Shown in pieces: positions 9,101 to 16,976 of a DNA stretch of 64,000 nucleotides. Source of the stretch: Tsuneonella dongtanensis (GTDB taxonomy: Bacteria > Pseudomonadota > Alphaproteobacteria > Sphingomonadales > Sphingomonadaceae); NCBI RefSeq assembly GCF_001698205.1, contig NZ_CP016591.1, forward strand, positions 62,001 to 126,000. Reading direction: 5' to 3'. A program made the translations under genes and the position numbers. The stretch's first letter is position 1. Each line of letters begins with the position of its first letter. The notes beneath the pieces were generated by a model. The model saw only the letters and a list, made by a program, of their open reading frames with translations, was not told the origin of the DNA and ran no database searches.

Positions 9101-10474
9101 CTAGTAAGGAAGGAAAAGGCCGGCGAGCGCGGCGCTCATGAGGTTGGACAGCGAACCCGCGGCCAGCGCCTTCAATCCCAGCTTCGCGATCACGGGTCTT
9201 TGATTTGGGGCAAGCCCGCCGGTCACGGCCATCTGGATCGCGATGGATGAGAAGTTGGCAAAGCCGCACAGCGCGAAGGTCACGATCGCCCGGCTGCGAT
9301 CGGACAGCGCCGCGGCATCGAGCTGGCCGAGGTCGATGAAGGCGACGAACTCGTTGAGCACGACCTTCGTCCCGAACAGTCCGCCCGCGACCGACGCCTG
9401 ATCCCACGGCACGCCGATGAGGAACATGACCGGTGCGAAGAGAAAACCCAAGAGCTTCTGGAAGCTTAGATTGCCGAAAACCTGACCCACGGAAAAGCAA
9501 AGCCCTGGCTCACCAGTGGCGCAAGCTGCTCGCAAGACACCCTCGCCGAAAAGGCCGAGAATGCCGTTGGCGAGCGCTACCAGCGCGACGAAGGCGAGCA
9601 CCATGGCGCCGACCGCGACCGCCAGCTTCACGCCGGTCTGCGCTCCTTGCGCCGCCGCTTCGATCACGTTGGCGGGCTTCTGGCCTTCCTCGAAGGTCTC
9701 GGCGAGTTCCACTTCGTGCGCCTTGCCGCCTTCGACGAGCGCCGCCGGGCCTTCGGCGCTGATGCGCGCTTCGGGCAGTTCGATCCGGTCTTCGGTTGCC
9801 GGGGCCGGCTCGTCCTCGTCCTCGTCCGGCATGATTATCTTGGCCATAAGGATCCCGCCGGGCGCCGACATGAATGCGGCAGCTAGCAGATAGGGCAGAT
9901 ATTCCGACCCCAGCAGGCCCGCATACGCCGCGAGGATCGTGCCCGCGACGCCCGCCATGCCGACGGTCATGAGCGTGAACAACCGGCTCGGGGTCAGTGC
10001 GGCGAGATAGGGCCGGACGACCAGCGGGCTTTCCGACTGGCCCACGAAGATGTTCGCCGCCGAGCCCAATGCCTCGACCCGGCTGACGCCCGTGACCCAG
10101 CCGATCGCACCGCCGAGCCAGCGCACCAGGCGCTGCATGATGCCGAGGTGATAGAGGATCGACACGAGCGCGGCGAAGAACACGATTACCGGCAAGGCGC
10201 CGAGCGCGAACGTGTTCTGCAGCGGATTATCGCGGCCGAACAGGAATGCCGTCCCTTCGTTGGCGTAGGACAACAACGCGGCAACCCCGTCGGACATGCC
10301 CCGGATTCCGGCCACGCCCCACGGCGTGCGCAGGACGATGAATGCCAGCAGCGCCTGCAGCGCAAATGCCGAGCCGACGATCCTGAGGCTGATCCGGCGC
10401 TTGCCGTTCGAGAGCACGAAGGCGATGGCAAGGATCGCGACGATCCCGATAAGGCTGGCAACGACTGGCGGCAT
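9101..10474 (-). CDS. nupC: Concentrative nucleoside transporter (NupC/CNT family)
   Basis: The 457-residue inner-membrane nucleoside/cation symporter begins MPPVVASLIGIVAIL and has many hydrophobic segments. CNT signatures are visible: GQSESPLVVRPYL in the first half, SAPGGILMAK, and TKVVLNEFVAF with FALCGFANFSSIAI near the C-terminus. A hydrophilic acidic insert around residues 205-255 (DEDEDEPAPATE) interrupts the middle, as in several alphaproteobacterial members. The start at 10474 avoids an Arg-rich upstream extension. It is divergent from yhhQ, another gene for moving a purine-like compound, and precedes the oxygenase gene. Confidence 0.9.
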   Translation of the reverse strand: MPPVVASLIGIVAILAIAFVLSNGKRRISLRIVGSAFALQALLAFIVLRTPWGVAGIRGMSDGVAALLSYANEGTAFLFGRDNPLQNTFALGALPVIVFFAALVSILYHLGIMQRLVRWLGGAIGWVTGVSRVEALGSAANIFVGQSESPLVVRPYLAALTPSRLFTLMTVGMAGVAGTILAAYAGLLGSEYLPYLLAAAFMSAPGGILMAKIIMPDEDEDEPAPATEDRIELPEARISAEGPAALVEGGKAHEVELAETFEEGQKPANVIEAAAQGAQTGVKLAVAVGAMVLAFVALVALANGILGLFGEGVLRAACATGEPGLCFSVGQVFGNLSFQKLLGFLFAPVMFLIGVPWDQASVAGGLFGTKVVLNEFVAFIDLGQLDAAALSDRSRAIVTFALCGFANFSSIAIQMAVTGGLAPNQRPVIAKLGLKALAAGSLSNLMSAALAGLFLPY

Positions 10475-10495
10475 GAGTCCCCCGCATAATGGCGT

Positions 10496-10515
10496 CCGGT
10501 TACGATTGAAACCGG
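10496..10515. promoter_or_regulatory. Inverted repeat in the nupC-yhhQ divergent promoter region
   Basis: The 6-bp arms CCGGTT (10496-10501) and AACCGG (10510-10515) are separated by 8 nt and sit 22 bp upstream of the nupC start. This is a plausible operator; no regulator can be assigned. Confidence 0.3.
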
Positions 10516-10521
10516 AATCGC

Positions 10522-10595
10522 GCCTGCGGCGCGGCGGGCTCTTTTGGGTTCCCACAGGCAATCGCGCAAGCGTCCTTCGCCTGCGCTTTTCTTTT
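10522..10595 (+). promoter_or_regulatory. yhhQ leader with intrinsic terminator and competing pairing: candidate attenuator or riboswitch
   Basis: A terminator hairpin (10564-10572 with 10578-10586; nine pairs with one A-C mismatch, loop of 5) is followed at once by TTTTCTTTT. It lies 28 nt before the yhhQ ATG, so it must be read through for expression. The right arm CGCCTGCG occurs a second time at 10521-10528 and could pair with the same left arm as an antiterminator. That upstream copy can instead pair through GCCTG (10522-10526) with CAGGC (10555-10559), closing a small upstream domain. This three-way exclusivity is riboswitch logic. The region does not match the class I preQ1 aptamer as I know it. 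Confidence 0.45.
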
Positions 10596-10623
10596 CGCGA
10601 GCGCGGTGCCAATCCGTCGCGCC

Positions 10624-11310
10624 ATGAACGAAACCCTTTCGGCCCAGCCATCCGAGGTCCGCGTGCCACGCGCGCTGTTCGTCTATCTGCTGCTTTACGG
10701 CGGCATGACCGTGCTGGCGGGCGTCATGGCCTACAAGCAGGTCGCGCTCTGGCCGACGAGCCTTGCGGTCGAATCGGGCATCTTCGCGTTCTTGCTGCTG
10801 GTCGTGATCTCGAGCACCGTCTCGCAGCTCTACGGCGATGCACGGGCACGCCAGCTCGTGTGGTGGGGTTTCCTGCCCCTGTTGGTCTCGTCGCTCCTGA
10901 TGCAGCTCGTCCTCGCCCTGCCCGCTTCGTCCGAGATGGTGCAGTTCCGAGCGGACGACCTGACCGCGTTCGAACGCGTCCATTCGCAGCTCTGGCGCGT
11001 ATGGATGGCAGGGCCCGCGGCCTACATCGTCTCCCTGCTGCTCAACGTATGGATCTTCTCCAAGCTGCGCGGCGAGGGTGGTGCGGGCGGCACCCTGGGA
11101 ATCATGGTCCGCGGGGCGATCGCCTCCGCGCTGAGCCAGGCGATTGATTCGGTGATCTTCATCACCCTCGCCTTCTACGGCGAATTCGACATCACCAACC
11201 TGCTGATCGGGCAGGTCCTGGCAAAAGTCGCGCTGTCGATCGTGCTGGTCCCGCCGCTGATCGCGCTCGGCGTCAGCCTCGCCCGCCGATTGGACCGGGG
11301 CTCGGTCTAG
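10624..11310 (+). CDS. yhhQ: Queuosine precursor transporter (YhhQ / DUF165, VUT family)
   Basis: The 228-residue protein has six or seven hydrophobic segments. Family-typical stretches are VPRALFVYLLLYGGMTVLAG, SSTVSQLYGDARARQLVWWG, and SKLRGEGG with a later SALSQAIDSVIFITLAFYG. E. coli YhhQ imports 7-cyano-7-deazaguanine (preQ0/preQ1) for queuosine tRNA modification, and I infer the same role. An in-frame GTG lies 18 nt upstream; I prefer the ATG at 10624 because the extension is short and basic, though neither start has a good Shine-Dalgarno sequence. A terminator just upstream suggests control by transcription attenuation. Its stop overlaps the stop of the convergent RibB-like gene. Confidence 0.87.
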   Translation: MNETLSAQPSEVRVPRALFVYLLLYGGMTVLAGVMAYKQVALWPTSLAVESGIFAFLLLVVISSTVSQLYGDARARQLVWWGFLPLLVSSLLMQLVLALPASSEMVQFRADDLTAFERVHSQLWRVWMAGPAAYIVSLLLNVWIFSKLRGEGGAGGTLGIMVRGAIASALSQAIDSVIFITLAFYGEFDITNLLIGQVLAKVALSIVLVPPLIALGVSLARRLDRGSV

Positions 11311-11903
11311 CCGGCCCTCAGCAGGTCGCCGATGTCGGCGACCGGAATGCCGTGCCGGGCGAGGAAATCGCCCATGTCCTCGATGCGCGCCATCTCCCCG
11401 TCGTCGCGCATGATCGAGCAGATGACCGCAGCATCGCCCGCCCCGGCCCTGCGGCAGAGTTCGATTGCCGCCTCGGCCGCGGCGGGCCGCTCGGCGACGC
11501 CGCCCTCCGCCGTGATCAGCGGAAAGATGTGACCGGGGGAGACGATGTCGCTGGCGGTGGAGCCGTCCGCGACTGCGACCGCGATCGTATGCGCCCGGTC
11601 CGCAGCCGAGATGCCGGTCGATACCCCGCTCGCCGCCTCGATCGAACGACCGTGCGGACGGCCCGACTGGTTCTCGCGGCCCGGATTGATCAGCTCTATC
11701 CCGAGCCGCACCGCGCGCGCCGGGGTCACCGCGAGGCAGACGAGCCCGCGTCCATGCGTCGCCATGAAGTTGACCGCCTCGGCGCTGACATGCTTCGCGG
11801 CGACGCAGAAATCGATGTCGCCGCCCCGCAGGCGGTCACCGATGATCACGATGACGCGCCCTTCGGCGAGCGCCGCGAGCGCGGGCTGCAGCGGCCCGCT
11901 CAC
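11307..11903 (-). CDS. Divergent RibB (3,4-dihydroxy-2-butanone-4-phosphate synthase) homologue lacking the acidic loop
   Basis: The 198-residue protein keeps RibB hallmarks: TGISAADRAHTI (96-107), PGHIFPL (123-129) with the metal-binding His125, and an EAAIELCRRAG helix and IMRDDGEMAR near the C-terminus. The catalytic acidic loop, normally D-R-E-x-E-G-D, reads D-R-L-R-G-G-D (23-29). Both Glu are lost, and the Arg before PGH is Ser. It is therefore doubtful that it makes the riboflavin precursor; a changed reaction or a flavin-linked accessory role is possible. The GTG start overlaps the stop of the FMN reductase gene by 4 nt, and it is the last gene of the sulfoquinovose-type operon, whose monooxygenase needs reduced FMN. 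Confidence 0.75.
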   Translation of the reverse strand: MSGPLQPALAALAEGRVIVIIGDRLRGGDIDFCVAAKHVSAEAVNFMATHGRGLVCLAVTPARAVRLGIELINPGRENQSGRPHGRSIEAASGVSTGISAADRAHTIAVAVADGSTASDIVSPGHIFPLITAEGGVAERPAAAEAAIELCRRAGAGDAAVICSIMRDDGEMARIEDMGDFLARHGIPVADIGDLLRAG

Positions 11904-12475
11904 TGCTTGCCCTCCCCGAGCGCGAGCGCCGATGCGCCGCGAAACGTCTGCTTGCCGACGAGCTCGAGCTGCAGCCGCGCGCGGTCTTCGAGGCACTCGC
12001 CGTCGGGCGAGAACAGCCCGTGATAGACCTTGACCGTCGCGCCCATCGGCGTCGGCCAGCCGCGCAAGGCATGGACGATGGAGCGCAGCGTCTGCAGCGT
12101 GCTCATCGTCGCCTGGTCGCCATAGGCCGTTGCGATCAGGCCCACCGCGCGCCCGTCGAGATAGGGCCGCTCGTCCTTCGCCAGATCCTCCAGATAGTCG
12201 AGCGCGTTCTTGACCAGGCCGGAAATGCTTCCGTGGTATCCCGGCGCCGAGATGATCACGCCGTCGGCAAGACGAACCGCCTCGACGAGTTCGGCGCCGT
12301 CCTCGATGCCGTAGCCCTCGCCTCGGTAGTGGGGCAGCGCGCGCAGGTAGTCCCCGCCGAAGATCTTCACATCCGCCCCGGCAGCTTCGGCCGCAGCGCC
12401 GGCAAGCCGCATGGCCTGTTCGGTCGAACTTCCGGGGTTCACGGTGCCGCCGATACCGACGATACGGGTGGTCAT
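11900..12475 (-). CDS. NADPH-dependent FMN reductase (SsuE/MsuE-like, flavodoxin fold)
   Basis: The 191-residue flavoprotein has the phosphate-binding loop GGTVNPGSSTEQ near the N-terminus and APGYHGSISGLVKNALDYL in the middle, the flavin-binding and dimer signature of the NADPH_dep_FMN_red family. It would supply FMNH2 to the two-component monooxygenase encoded two genes upstream, as SsuE does for SsuD, or as the reductase does in the sulfoquinovose monooxygenase pathway. The ATG at 12475 overlaps the glpD stop (ATGA), and its own stop overlaps the RibB-like start (GTGA). The functional pairing is inferred from operon membership. Confidence 0.87.
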   Translation of the reverse strand: MTTRIVGIGGTVNPGSSTEQAMRLAGAAAEAAGADVKIFGGDYLRALPHYRGEGYGIEDGAELVEAVRLADGVIISAPGYHGSISGLVKNALDYLEDLAKDERPYLDGRAVGLIATAYGDQATMSTLQTLRSIVHALRGWPTPMGATVKVYHGLFSPDGECLEDRARLQLELVGKQTFRGASALALGEGKQ

Positions 12476-13956
12476 TGCGGGCACTCCTGCTGCATGTATT
12501 CCTGAAGCGCTGCGGTCTCTTCCGCCGAGAAGCGCAGGCCAAGCTTGGTACGGCGCCACAGCACGTCCTCGGCTGTGCGCGCCCATTCGCGAGTCATCAA
12601 GTGGCGCATTTCGCGCAACCTCAGGCCGTGGCCGAAATCCCGGCCGCAGTCGGACAGATCGGCGGCCCCGTCGAAGATCGCGAAGGCGGTGGTGCCGTAG
12701 GCACGCACCAGGCGATGCGCCGACCCTGCGAGGAACGGGAACCGCGCGGCAAAGTCCGCTTCCAGAGACGCGGCGCCATCGACCCTGAAGTCGCCCCCCG
12801 GAAGCGGCGCATTCCCGGTCCAGTCGTCGCCCTGCAGGCATGGCAGGCGGTGCGCCAGTTTCTCGACTGCTTCGGCGGCGAGGTGGCGATATGTGGTGAT
12901 CTTGCCGCCGTAGACGGTCAGCAGCGGCGCGCCCTCATCGGGCTCGGAAAGGTCGAGGTCGTATCCGCGTGTCGCCGCTTCCGGCCGGCCCGACCCGTCG
13001 TCGATGAGGGGACGGACGCCCGAGTAAGTCCACACCACGTCGTCGGGGGTCACGGGCTTGCGGAAGAAGCGGCTCGCTCCTTCGCACAGATAGGCGATCT
13101 CGTCGGCGCTGGCCTTGATCGGTCCCCCGTCGTGGTCGACGTCGGTGGTACCGATGAGCGTGAAATCCTCTTCGTATGGAATGGCGAAGAAGATGCGGCC
13201 GTCGGGCAGCTGGAAGAAATAGGCGAACGGGTGGTCGAACAGCTTGCGGACCACGATGTGCGAACCGCGCACTAGCCGCATGGCCTTGTCGGGCTCGAGA
13301 CCGCTGCCCGTCAGCAGGTCGATCACGCCGGGTCCTGCCGCATTCACCACGGCGCGCGCGTGGAACGTCTCTCCGCCCGCCGCGATGGTCCAGGCCTCGC
13401 CATCGCGGCGCAGCGCGGTGACCCGACACCGGGTCCGCACTTCGGCCCCACGATCCGCCGCGTCGCGCGCGTTGAGGACGACCAGGCGCGCATCGTCGAC
13501 CCAGCAGTCCGAATAGACGAAGGCGGTCGGGAATTCGGGCTTGAGCGGCACGCCCGCCGGATGGGTCGCGAGCGACACCGTCTCGGTGGCGGGCAGCCGC
13601 TTGCGGCCGCCGATATGGTCGTAGAGGAACAGTCCCGTGCGCACGAGCCAGCGCGGGCGCAAGCCGGGCACATGGGGCAGCACGAAGCGCATCGGCCACG
13701 CGATATGCGGAGCGATGCCCCACAGCCGCTCGCGTTCGGACAGGCTCTCGCGCACGAGCCCGAACTCGTAATGCTCGAGATAGCGCAAGCCGCCATGGAT
13801 GAGCTTGGTCGACGCCGACGAAGTGCCGCCGGCGAGGTCCCCCGCCTCGAGCAGGAGCACTTTCGCGCCACGCCCCGCCGCGTCGCGGGCGATCCCGCAG
13901 CCGTTCACCCCGCCGCCGATGACGGCAAGGTCGTAGAGAATTGACGCCTGGCTCAC
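12472..13956 (-). CDS. glpD: FAD-dependent glycerol-3-phosphate dehydrogenase
   Basis: The 494-residue membrane-associated flavoenzyme oxidises sn-glycerol-3-phosphate to dihydroxyacetone phosphate and passes electrons to quinone. The N-terminal FAD motif is DLAVIGGGVNGCGIARDAAGRG. Typical GlpD stretches follow: GTSSASTKLIHGGLRYLEHYEFGLVRESL, GSHIVV near 230, YSGVRPL, and a C-terminal helical domain with MRHLMTREWARTAEDVLWRRTKLGL. It starts 4 bp after the monooxygenase stop and overlaps the FMN reductase start. In this operon it may process glycerol freed from sulfoquinovosyl glycerol after phosphorylation; no glycerol kinase gene is in the window. Confidence 0.95.
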   Translation of the reverse strand: MSQASILYDLAVIGGGVNGCGIARDAAGRGAKVLLLEAGDLAGGTSSASTKLIHGGLRYLEHYEFGLVRESLSERERLWGIAPHIAWPMRFVLPHVPGLRPRWLVRTGLFLYDHIGGRKRLPATETVSLATHPAGVPLKPEFPTAFVYSDCWVDDARLVVLNARDAADRGAEVRTRCRVTALRRDGEAWTIAAGGETFHARAVVNAAGPGVIDLLTGSGLEPDKAMRLVRGSHIVVRKLFDHPFAYFFQLPDGRIFFAIPYEEDFTLIGTTDVDHDGGPIKASADEIAYLCEGASRFFRKPVTPDDVVWTYSGVRPLIDDGSGRPEAATRGYDLDLSEPDEGAPLLTVYGGKITTYRHLAAEAVEKLAHRLPCLQGDDWTGNAPLPGGDFRVDGAASLEADFAARFPFLAGSAHRLVRAYGTTAFAIFDGAADLSDCGRDFGHGLRLREMRHLMTREWARTAEDVLWRRTKLGLRFSAEETAALQEYMQQECPQ

Positions 13957-13960
13957 CGGA

Positions 13961-15055
13961 TCAGTCGAACTTCAGCGGCCCATGTTCGATGTGCGGCAGC
14001 ACGTAACGCGCGAACATGTCGCACTCGTTGACGTGGGGATAGCCCGAGAGGATGAACGCCTCGATCCCCTCGGCCTGATAGGCGCGCAGCTTGGCGAGCA
14101 CCTGGTCCGGCGTGCCGACGATCGCGGCGCCGCAGCCCGACCGGGCGCGACCGATACCGGTCCACAGGTTCTCCTCGACGAAGCCGTCGCCGTCAGCGGC
14201 GCCGCGCAGTTCGGCCTGGCGCTGCACGCCGTAGTTCTTCGCATCGAGCGAAGCCTCGCGAATAGCGCGGCCCTTCTCGTCGTCGAGCTTCGACAGCAGG
14301 CGGTCGGCGTAGGCGCGCGCCTCGTCCTCGGTCTCGCGCACGATCACATGGACGCGGTAGCCGAACTTGAGCGTACGGCCGTACTTCGCCGCCCGTTCGG
14401 TAAGGTCGGCGATGTTCTCGCGCACCTTGTCCATCGTGTCGGGCCACATGAGGTAGACATCGCAGCCCTCAGCTGCGCATTCGCGGGCTTCGTGGGACAG
14501 GCCGCCGAAATAGAATGGCGGGCACTTGCCGCTGATGGTCTTGATCCGCGGCGGATCGAGCTTGAGCTGGTAGTGCTCGCCCTGGTGATCGATGCTCTCG
14601 CCGTTGAGGAGCTGGCGGACGATCTTCATCACTTCGGTCGCACGGCCATAGCGCGGACCGCCGGGCATCGCCTGTCCCGGCATGTCGGACGAGATGATGT
14701 TGACGTTGAGGCGGCCTGCGGTGCCATCGGCGTTGGGGCCGAGGATACGGTCGAGCGTCGCGATCCGGCGCGCGAGCTGCGGGGGCCAGTCCTCTCCGAT
14801 GCGGGTCGCCCAGAGCAGCTTCATGCGGCGGAGCAGCGGCGCCATGGCTGCCGCGAACACCGTGGTGTCGAGCCCGAGCTGGTACCCCGAGGGCAGCAGG
14901 ATGTTGTCGAACCCGCCCTCTTCGGCGCGCAGGACGATGTTGCGGCAGTGCTCCCAGCTCGACTGGAGCTGCGGATCGGGCACGCCGAGAAACTCGTAGT
15001 CGTCGTCGCAGAGCGCGGAGAACCACGCGATTTCGCATTGTTGCGCTTGGGTCAT
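13961..15055 (-). CDS. smoC: LLM-class flavin-dependent monooxygenase, probable sulfoquinovose monooxygenase
   Basis: The 364-residue protein is a bacterial-luciferase-like TIM-barrel enzyme of the alkanesulfonate monooxygenase (SsuD) group. Recognisable pieces are AEEGGFDNILLPSGYQLGLDT near 43, ATRIGEDWPPQLARRIATLDRI, a GRLNVNIISSD strand, PPFYFGGLSHEA around 190, and a C-terminal GTPDQVLAKL. SsuD enzymes use FMNH2 and O2 to cleave C-S bonds of sulfonates, releasing sulfite and an aldehyde. SmoC does this on sulfoquinovose, giving 6-oxo-glucose. The substrate is inferred from context: the same operon encodes a sulfoquinovosidase, an aldo/keto reductase and an FMN reductase. The ATG at 15055 overlaps the reductase stop; longer in-frame extensions lie inside that gene. 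Confidence 0.82.
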   Translation of the reverse strand: MTQAQQCEIAWFSALCDDDYEFLGVPDPQLQSSWEHCRNIVLRAEEGGFDNILLPSGYQLGLDTTVFAAAMAPLLRRMKLLWATRIGEDWPPQLARRIATLDRILGPNADGTAGRLNVNIISSDMPGQAMPGGPRYGRATEVMKIVRQLLNGESIDHQGEHYQLKLDPPRIKTISGKCPPFYFGGLSHEARECAAEGCDVYLMWPDTMDKVRENIADLTERAAKYGRTLKFGYRVHVIVRETEDEARAYADRLLSKLDDEKGRAIREASLDAKNYGVQRQAELRGAADGDGFVEENLWTGIGRARSGCGAAIVGTPDQVLAKLRAYQAEGIEAFILSGYPHVNECDMFARYVLPHIEHGPLKFD

Positions 15056-15966
15056 GGAAGCCTCTCTCCTCGCGCGGCGACGAGCACCGCGTACCAATCC
15101 TGCCGGGTCCAGCGCATCGCCAGCGCCTGCGCGGCTTCGGCGATGCGCCCGGCGCTCTGCGAACCGACGATGGGGATGATCCCTGCCGGATGCGCCATCA
15201 TCCAGCCGTAGGCGGCAACGCTGCGACTGGCGCCCTGCTCCTTGCCGATCCGGTCGAGCTCGGCAGCGACTGCCTTGTCGCGCGCGCTTTCGGGCGAAAG
15301 CAGGCGGCCGCCTCCAAGCGGCGACCATGCGAGCGGGGTCAGCCCCAGCCGCATGGCCTGGTCGAGCTCGCCGTTCTCGAAGCAGTCGATGCGCAGCGGG
15401 CTGATCTCGGGCTGGGTCGCGACGAGCTTGTGCGTCAGGAAGTGCTGGAGCGCCTCGGTCTGCTGCTGCGTGAAGTTCGATACGCCGATGGACCGGATCT
15501 TCCCGCCGGTCACGGCATCGTCGAGCGCCCGGGCAACCTCCTGCGGGTGCGCCAGGATGTCGGGCCGGTGGACCTGCCACAGGTCGACCATGTCGACCTT
15601 GAGCCGCCGCAGCGATTCGTCGATCGCCTGCGCGAGATATTCGGTCGACTGGTCGTAGGGCAGCGGGGGCCGAATGCCGCCCTTGGTCGCCAGGACCATG
15701 CGAGCGCGAAGTCCCGGCTCGGCCGCGAGCACTTCGCCCAGCAGCGCCTCGGCATCGCCGAACCCGGCATTGCCGTCGAAACCATAAATGTCCGCGGTGT
15801 CGAGCAAGGTGATCCCGGCGTCGAGCGCGGCGTGCACGAGCTTTGCCGCCTCGCCCGCCGAACGACCGTTCTCGGCCAGGCGCCACATGCCCCAGGCAAT
15901 CGGCGACACGTCGATCCCGGTGTGCCCGAGCGACCGGGTGGCAGGCGGGGCGGGCAAAAGGCTCAT
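15052..15966 (-). CDS. smoB: Aldo/keto reductase, probable 6-oxo-glucose reductase of the sulfoquinovose pathway
   Basis: The 304-residue NAD(P)H-dependent reductase has the complete AKR catalytic tetrad: Asp56 and Tyr61 in DTADIYG, Lys95 in ATKGG and His133 in VHRPD. IGVSNFT near 170 and the coenzyme-binding PIVGSQS near 280 are also typical. In the sulfo-SMO pathway of Agrobacterium an AKR reduces 6-oxo-glucose to glucose; I infer that role from its place between the repressor and monooxygenase genes, with 4-nt ATGA overlaps on both sides. Another sugar aldehyde substrate cannot be excluded. Confidence 0.83.
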   Translation of the reverse strand: MSLLPAPPATRSLGHTGIDVSPIAWGMWRLAENGRSAGEAAKLVHAALDAGITLLDTADIYGFDGNAGFGDAEALLGEVLAAEPGLRARMVLATKGGIRPPLPYDQSTEYLAQAIDESLRRLKVDMVDLWQVHRPDILAHPQEVARALDDAVTGGKIRSIGVSNFTQQQTEALQHFLTHKLVATQPEISPLRIDCFENGELDQAMRLGLTPLAWSPLGGGRLLSPESARDKAVAAELDRIGKEQGASRSVAAYGWMMAHPAGIIPIVGSQSAGRIAEAAQALAMRWTRQDWYAVLVAARGERLP

Positions 15967-16976
15967 GCAGATCTCCGGGGCGGCGGAGCGACCGAAGCGC
16001 GCTCGACCAGTTGATGGGGCAGGCGGCGATGCTGTGTCTCGCCGCCCGCGATCAGGATTTCGGCCGCGGTGTGCGCCAGCTCGGCCATAGGCTGATGGAT
16101 CGTGGTCAGCGGCGGCCAGACGGTCCGCGCGAGCGTCGTGTCGTCGAACCCGGCGACCGACAGTTCGGACGGTACCTCGATCCCGCGCGTATGCGCCTCG
16201 GCAAGAACGCCGGCGGCCATGTCGTCGTTGGAAGCGAAGATCGCCGTCGGCGGCTGCGGCATGTCGAGGAGGACCCTCGCCGCGCGCATCCCGCTGTCGA
16301 AGTCGAACTCCCCGTCGATCACCAGCGCGGGTTCGAACGCGATACCCGCCCGATCGAGCGCCTTGCGATAGCCGTAGAGCCGTTCCTCGCTCGCCATGTG
16401 GCTCGGATGGCCTTTCACGAACCCGATCCGGCGGTGTCCATGGTTGACGAGATGCGTGGTCATGTCGTCGCCCGCCTGGACGTCGTCCATGAACACCGAA
16501 CTGGTGAGCGCGTGGTTCGTCCCGGGCGAAATCCGCACGAACGGGATGTCGAGGGTGTCGAGCACCGACAGCACCGGCGCGCAGTCGGTCACCGGAGACG
16601 ACAGGATGATCCCGTCGACGTGGGTTTCGGAGATCAGCCCTCGCACTTCCGCGCCCACCGACGGATCGTCGACGTCGACCGGCTGGGCGAGCAGGCGGAT
16701 GCCCTGCGCATGGCAGAAGTCCCAGCACCCCTTCTGGATCTGGAAGGTATAGTAGGGACTGTGATTGTCGTAGATCAGCGCGACCTGGTTCGACTTCGCA
16801 CCGGACAGGATCCGCGCAGCGACGCTGGGCCTGAAGTCCAGCTCGGCCATCGCGTCTTCGACCCGCTTGCGAGTCGCTTCGCTGACGTAGGGATGACCGT
16901 TGAGCACGCGGCTGACCGTCTTTACCGCCACCCCGGCGCGCGCGGCGACATCGCGGATGTTGGAACGGCCGCTCAT
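15963..16976 (-). CDS. LacI-family transcriptional repressor of the sulfoquinovose-type operon
   Basis: The 337-residue protein has an N-terminal LacI helix-turn-helix (IRDVAARAGVAVKTVSRVLNG, then the hinge helix near LDFRPSVAARIL). A periplasmic-binding-protein-like sensor domain follows, with NQVALIYDN, GHRRIGFVKGH, FASNDDMAAGVL and TTIHQP in canonical order. It lies second in the operon, coupled by ATGA overlaps to the upstream glycosidase and downstream reductase, so it is autoregulated. Its likely effector is sulfoquinovose or a derivative. Palindromes between the operon and the divergent receptor gene (19043-19091) are candidate operators. The Agrobacterium pathway uses a different regulator type. 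Confidence 0.9.
   Translation of the reverse strand: MSGRSNIRDVAARAGVAVKTVSRVLNGHPYVSEATRKRVEDAMAELDFRPSVAARILSGAKSNQVALIYDNHSPYYTFQIQKGCWDFCHAQGIRLLAQPVDVDDPSVGAEVRGLISETHVDGIILSSPVTDCAPVLSVLDTLDIPFVRISPGTNHALTSSVFMDDVQAGDDMTTHLVNHGHRRIGFVKGHPSHMASEERLYGYRKALDRAGIAFEPALVIDGEFDFDSGMRAARVLLDMPQPPTAIFASNDDMAAGVLAEAHTRGIEVPSELSVAGFDDTTLARTVWPPLTTIHQPMAELAHTAAEILIAGGETQHRRLPHQLVERASVAPPPRRSA

Noticed and set aside
10475-10605. Class I preQ1 riboswitch before yhhQ
   Set aside because: I looked for the short P1 hairpin with its C-rich loop and A-rich tail and did not find it; only the terminator and alternative pairings are reported.
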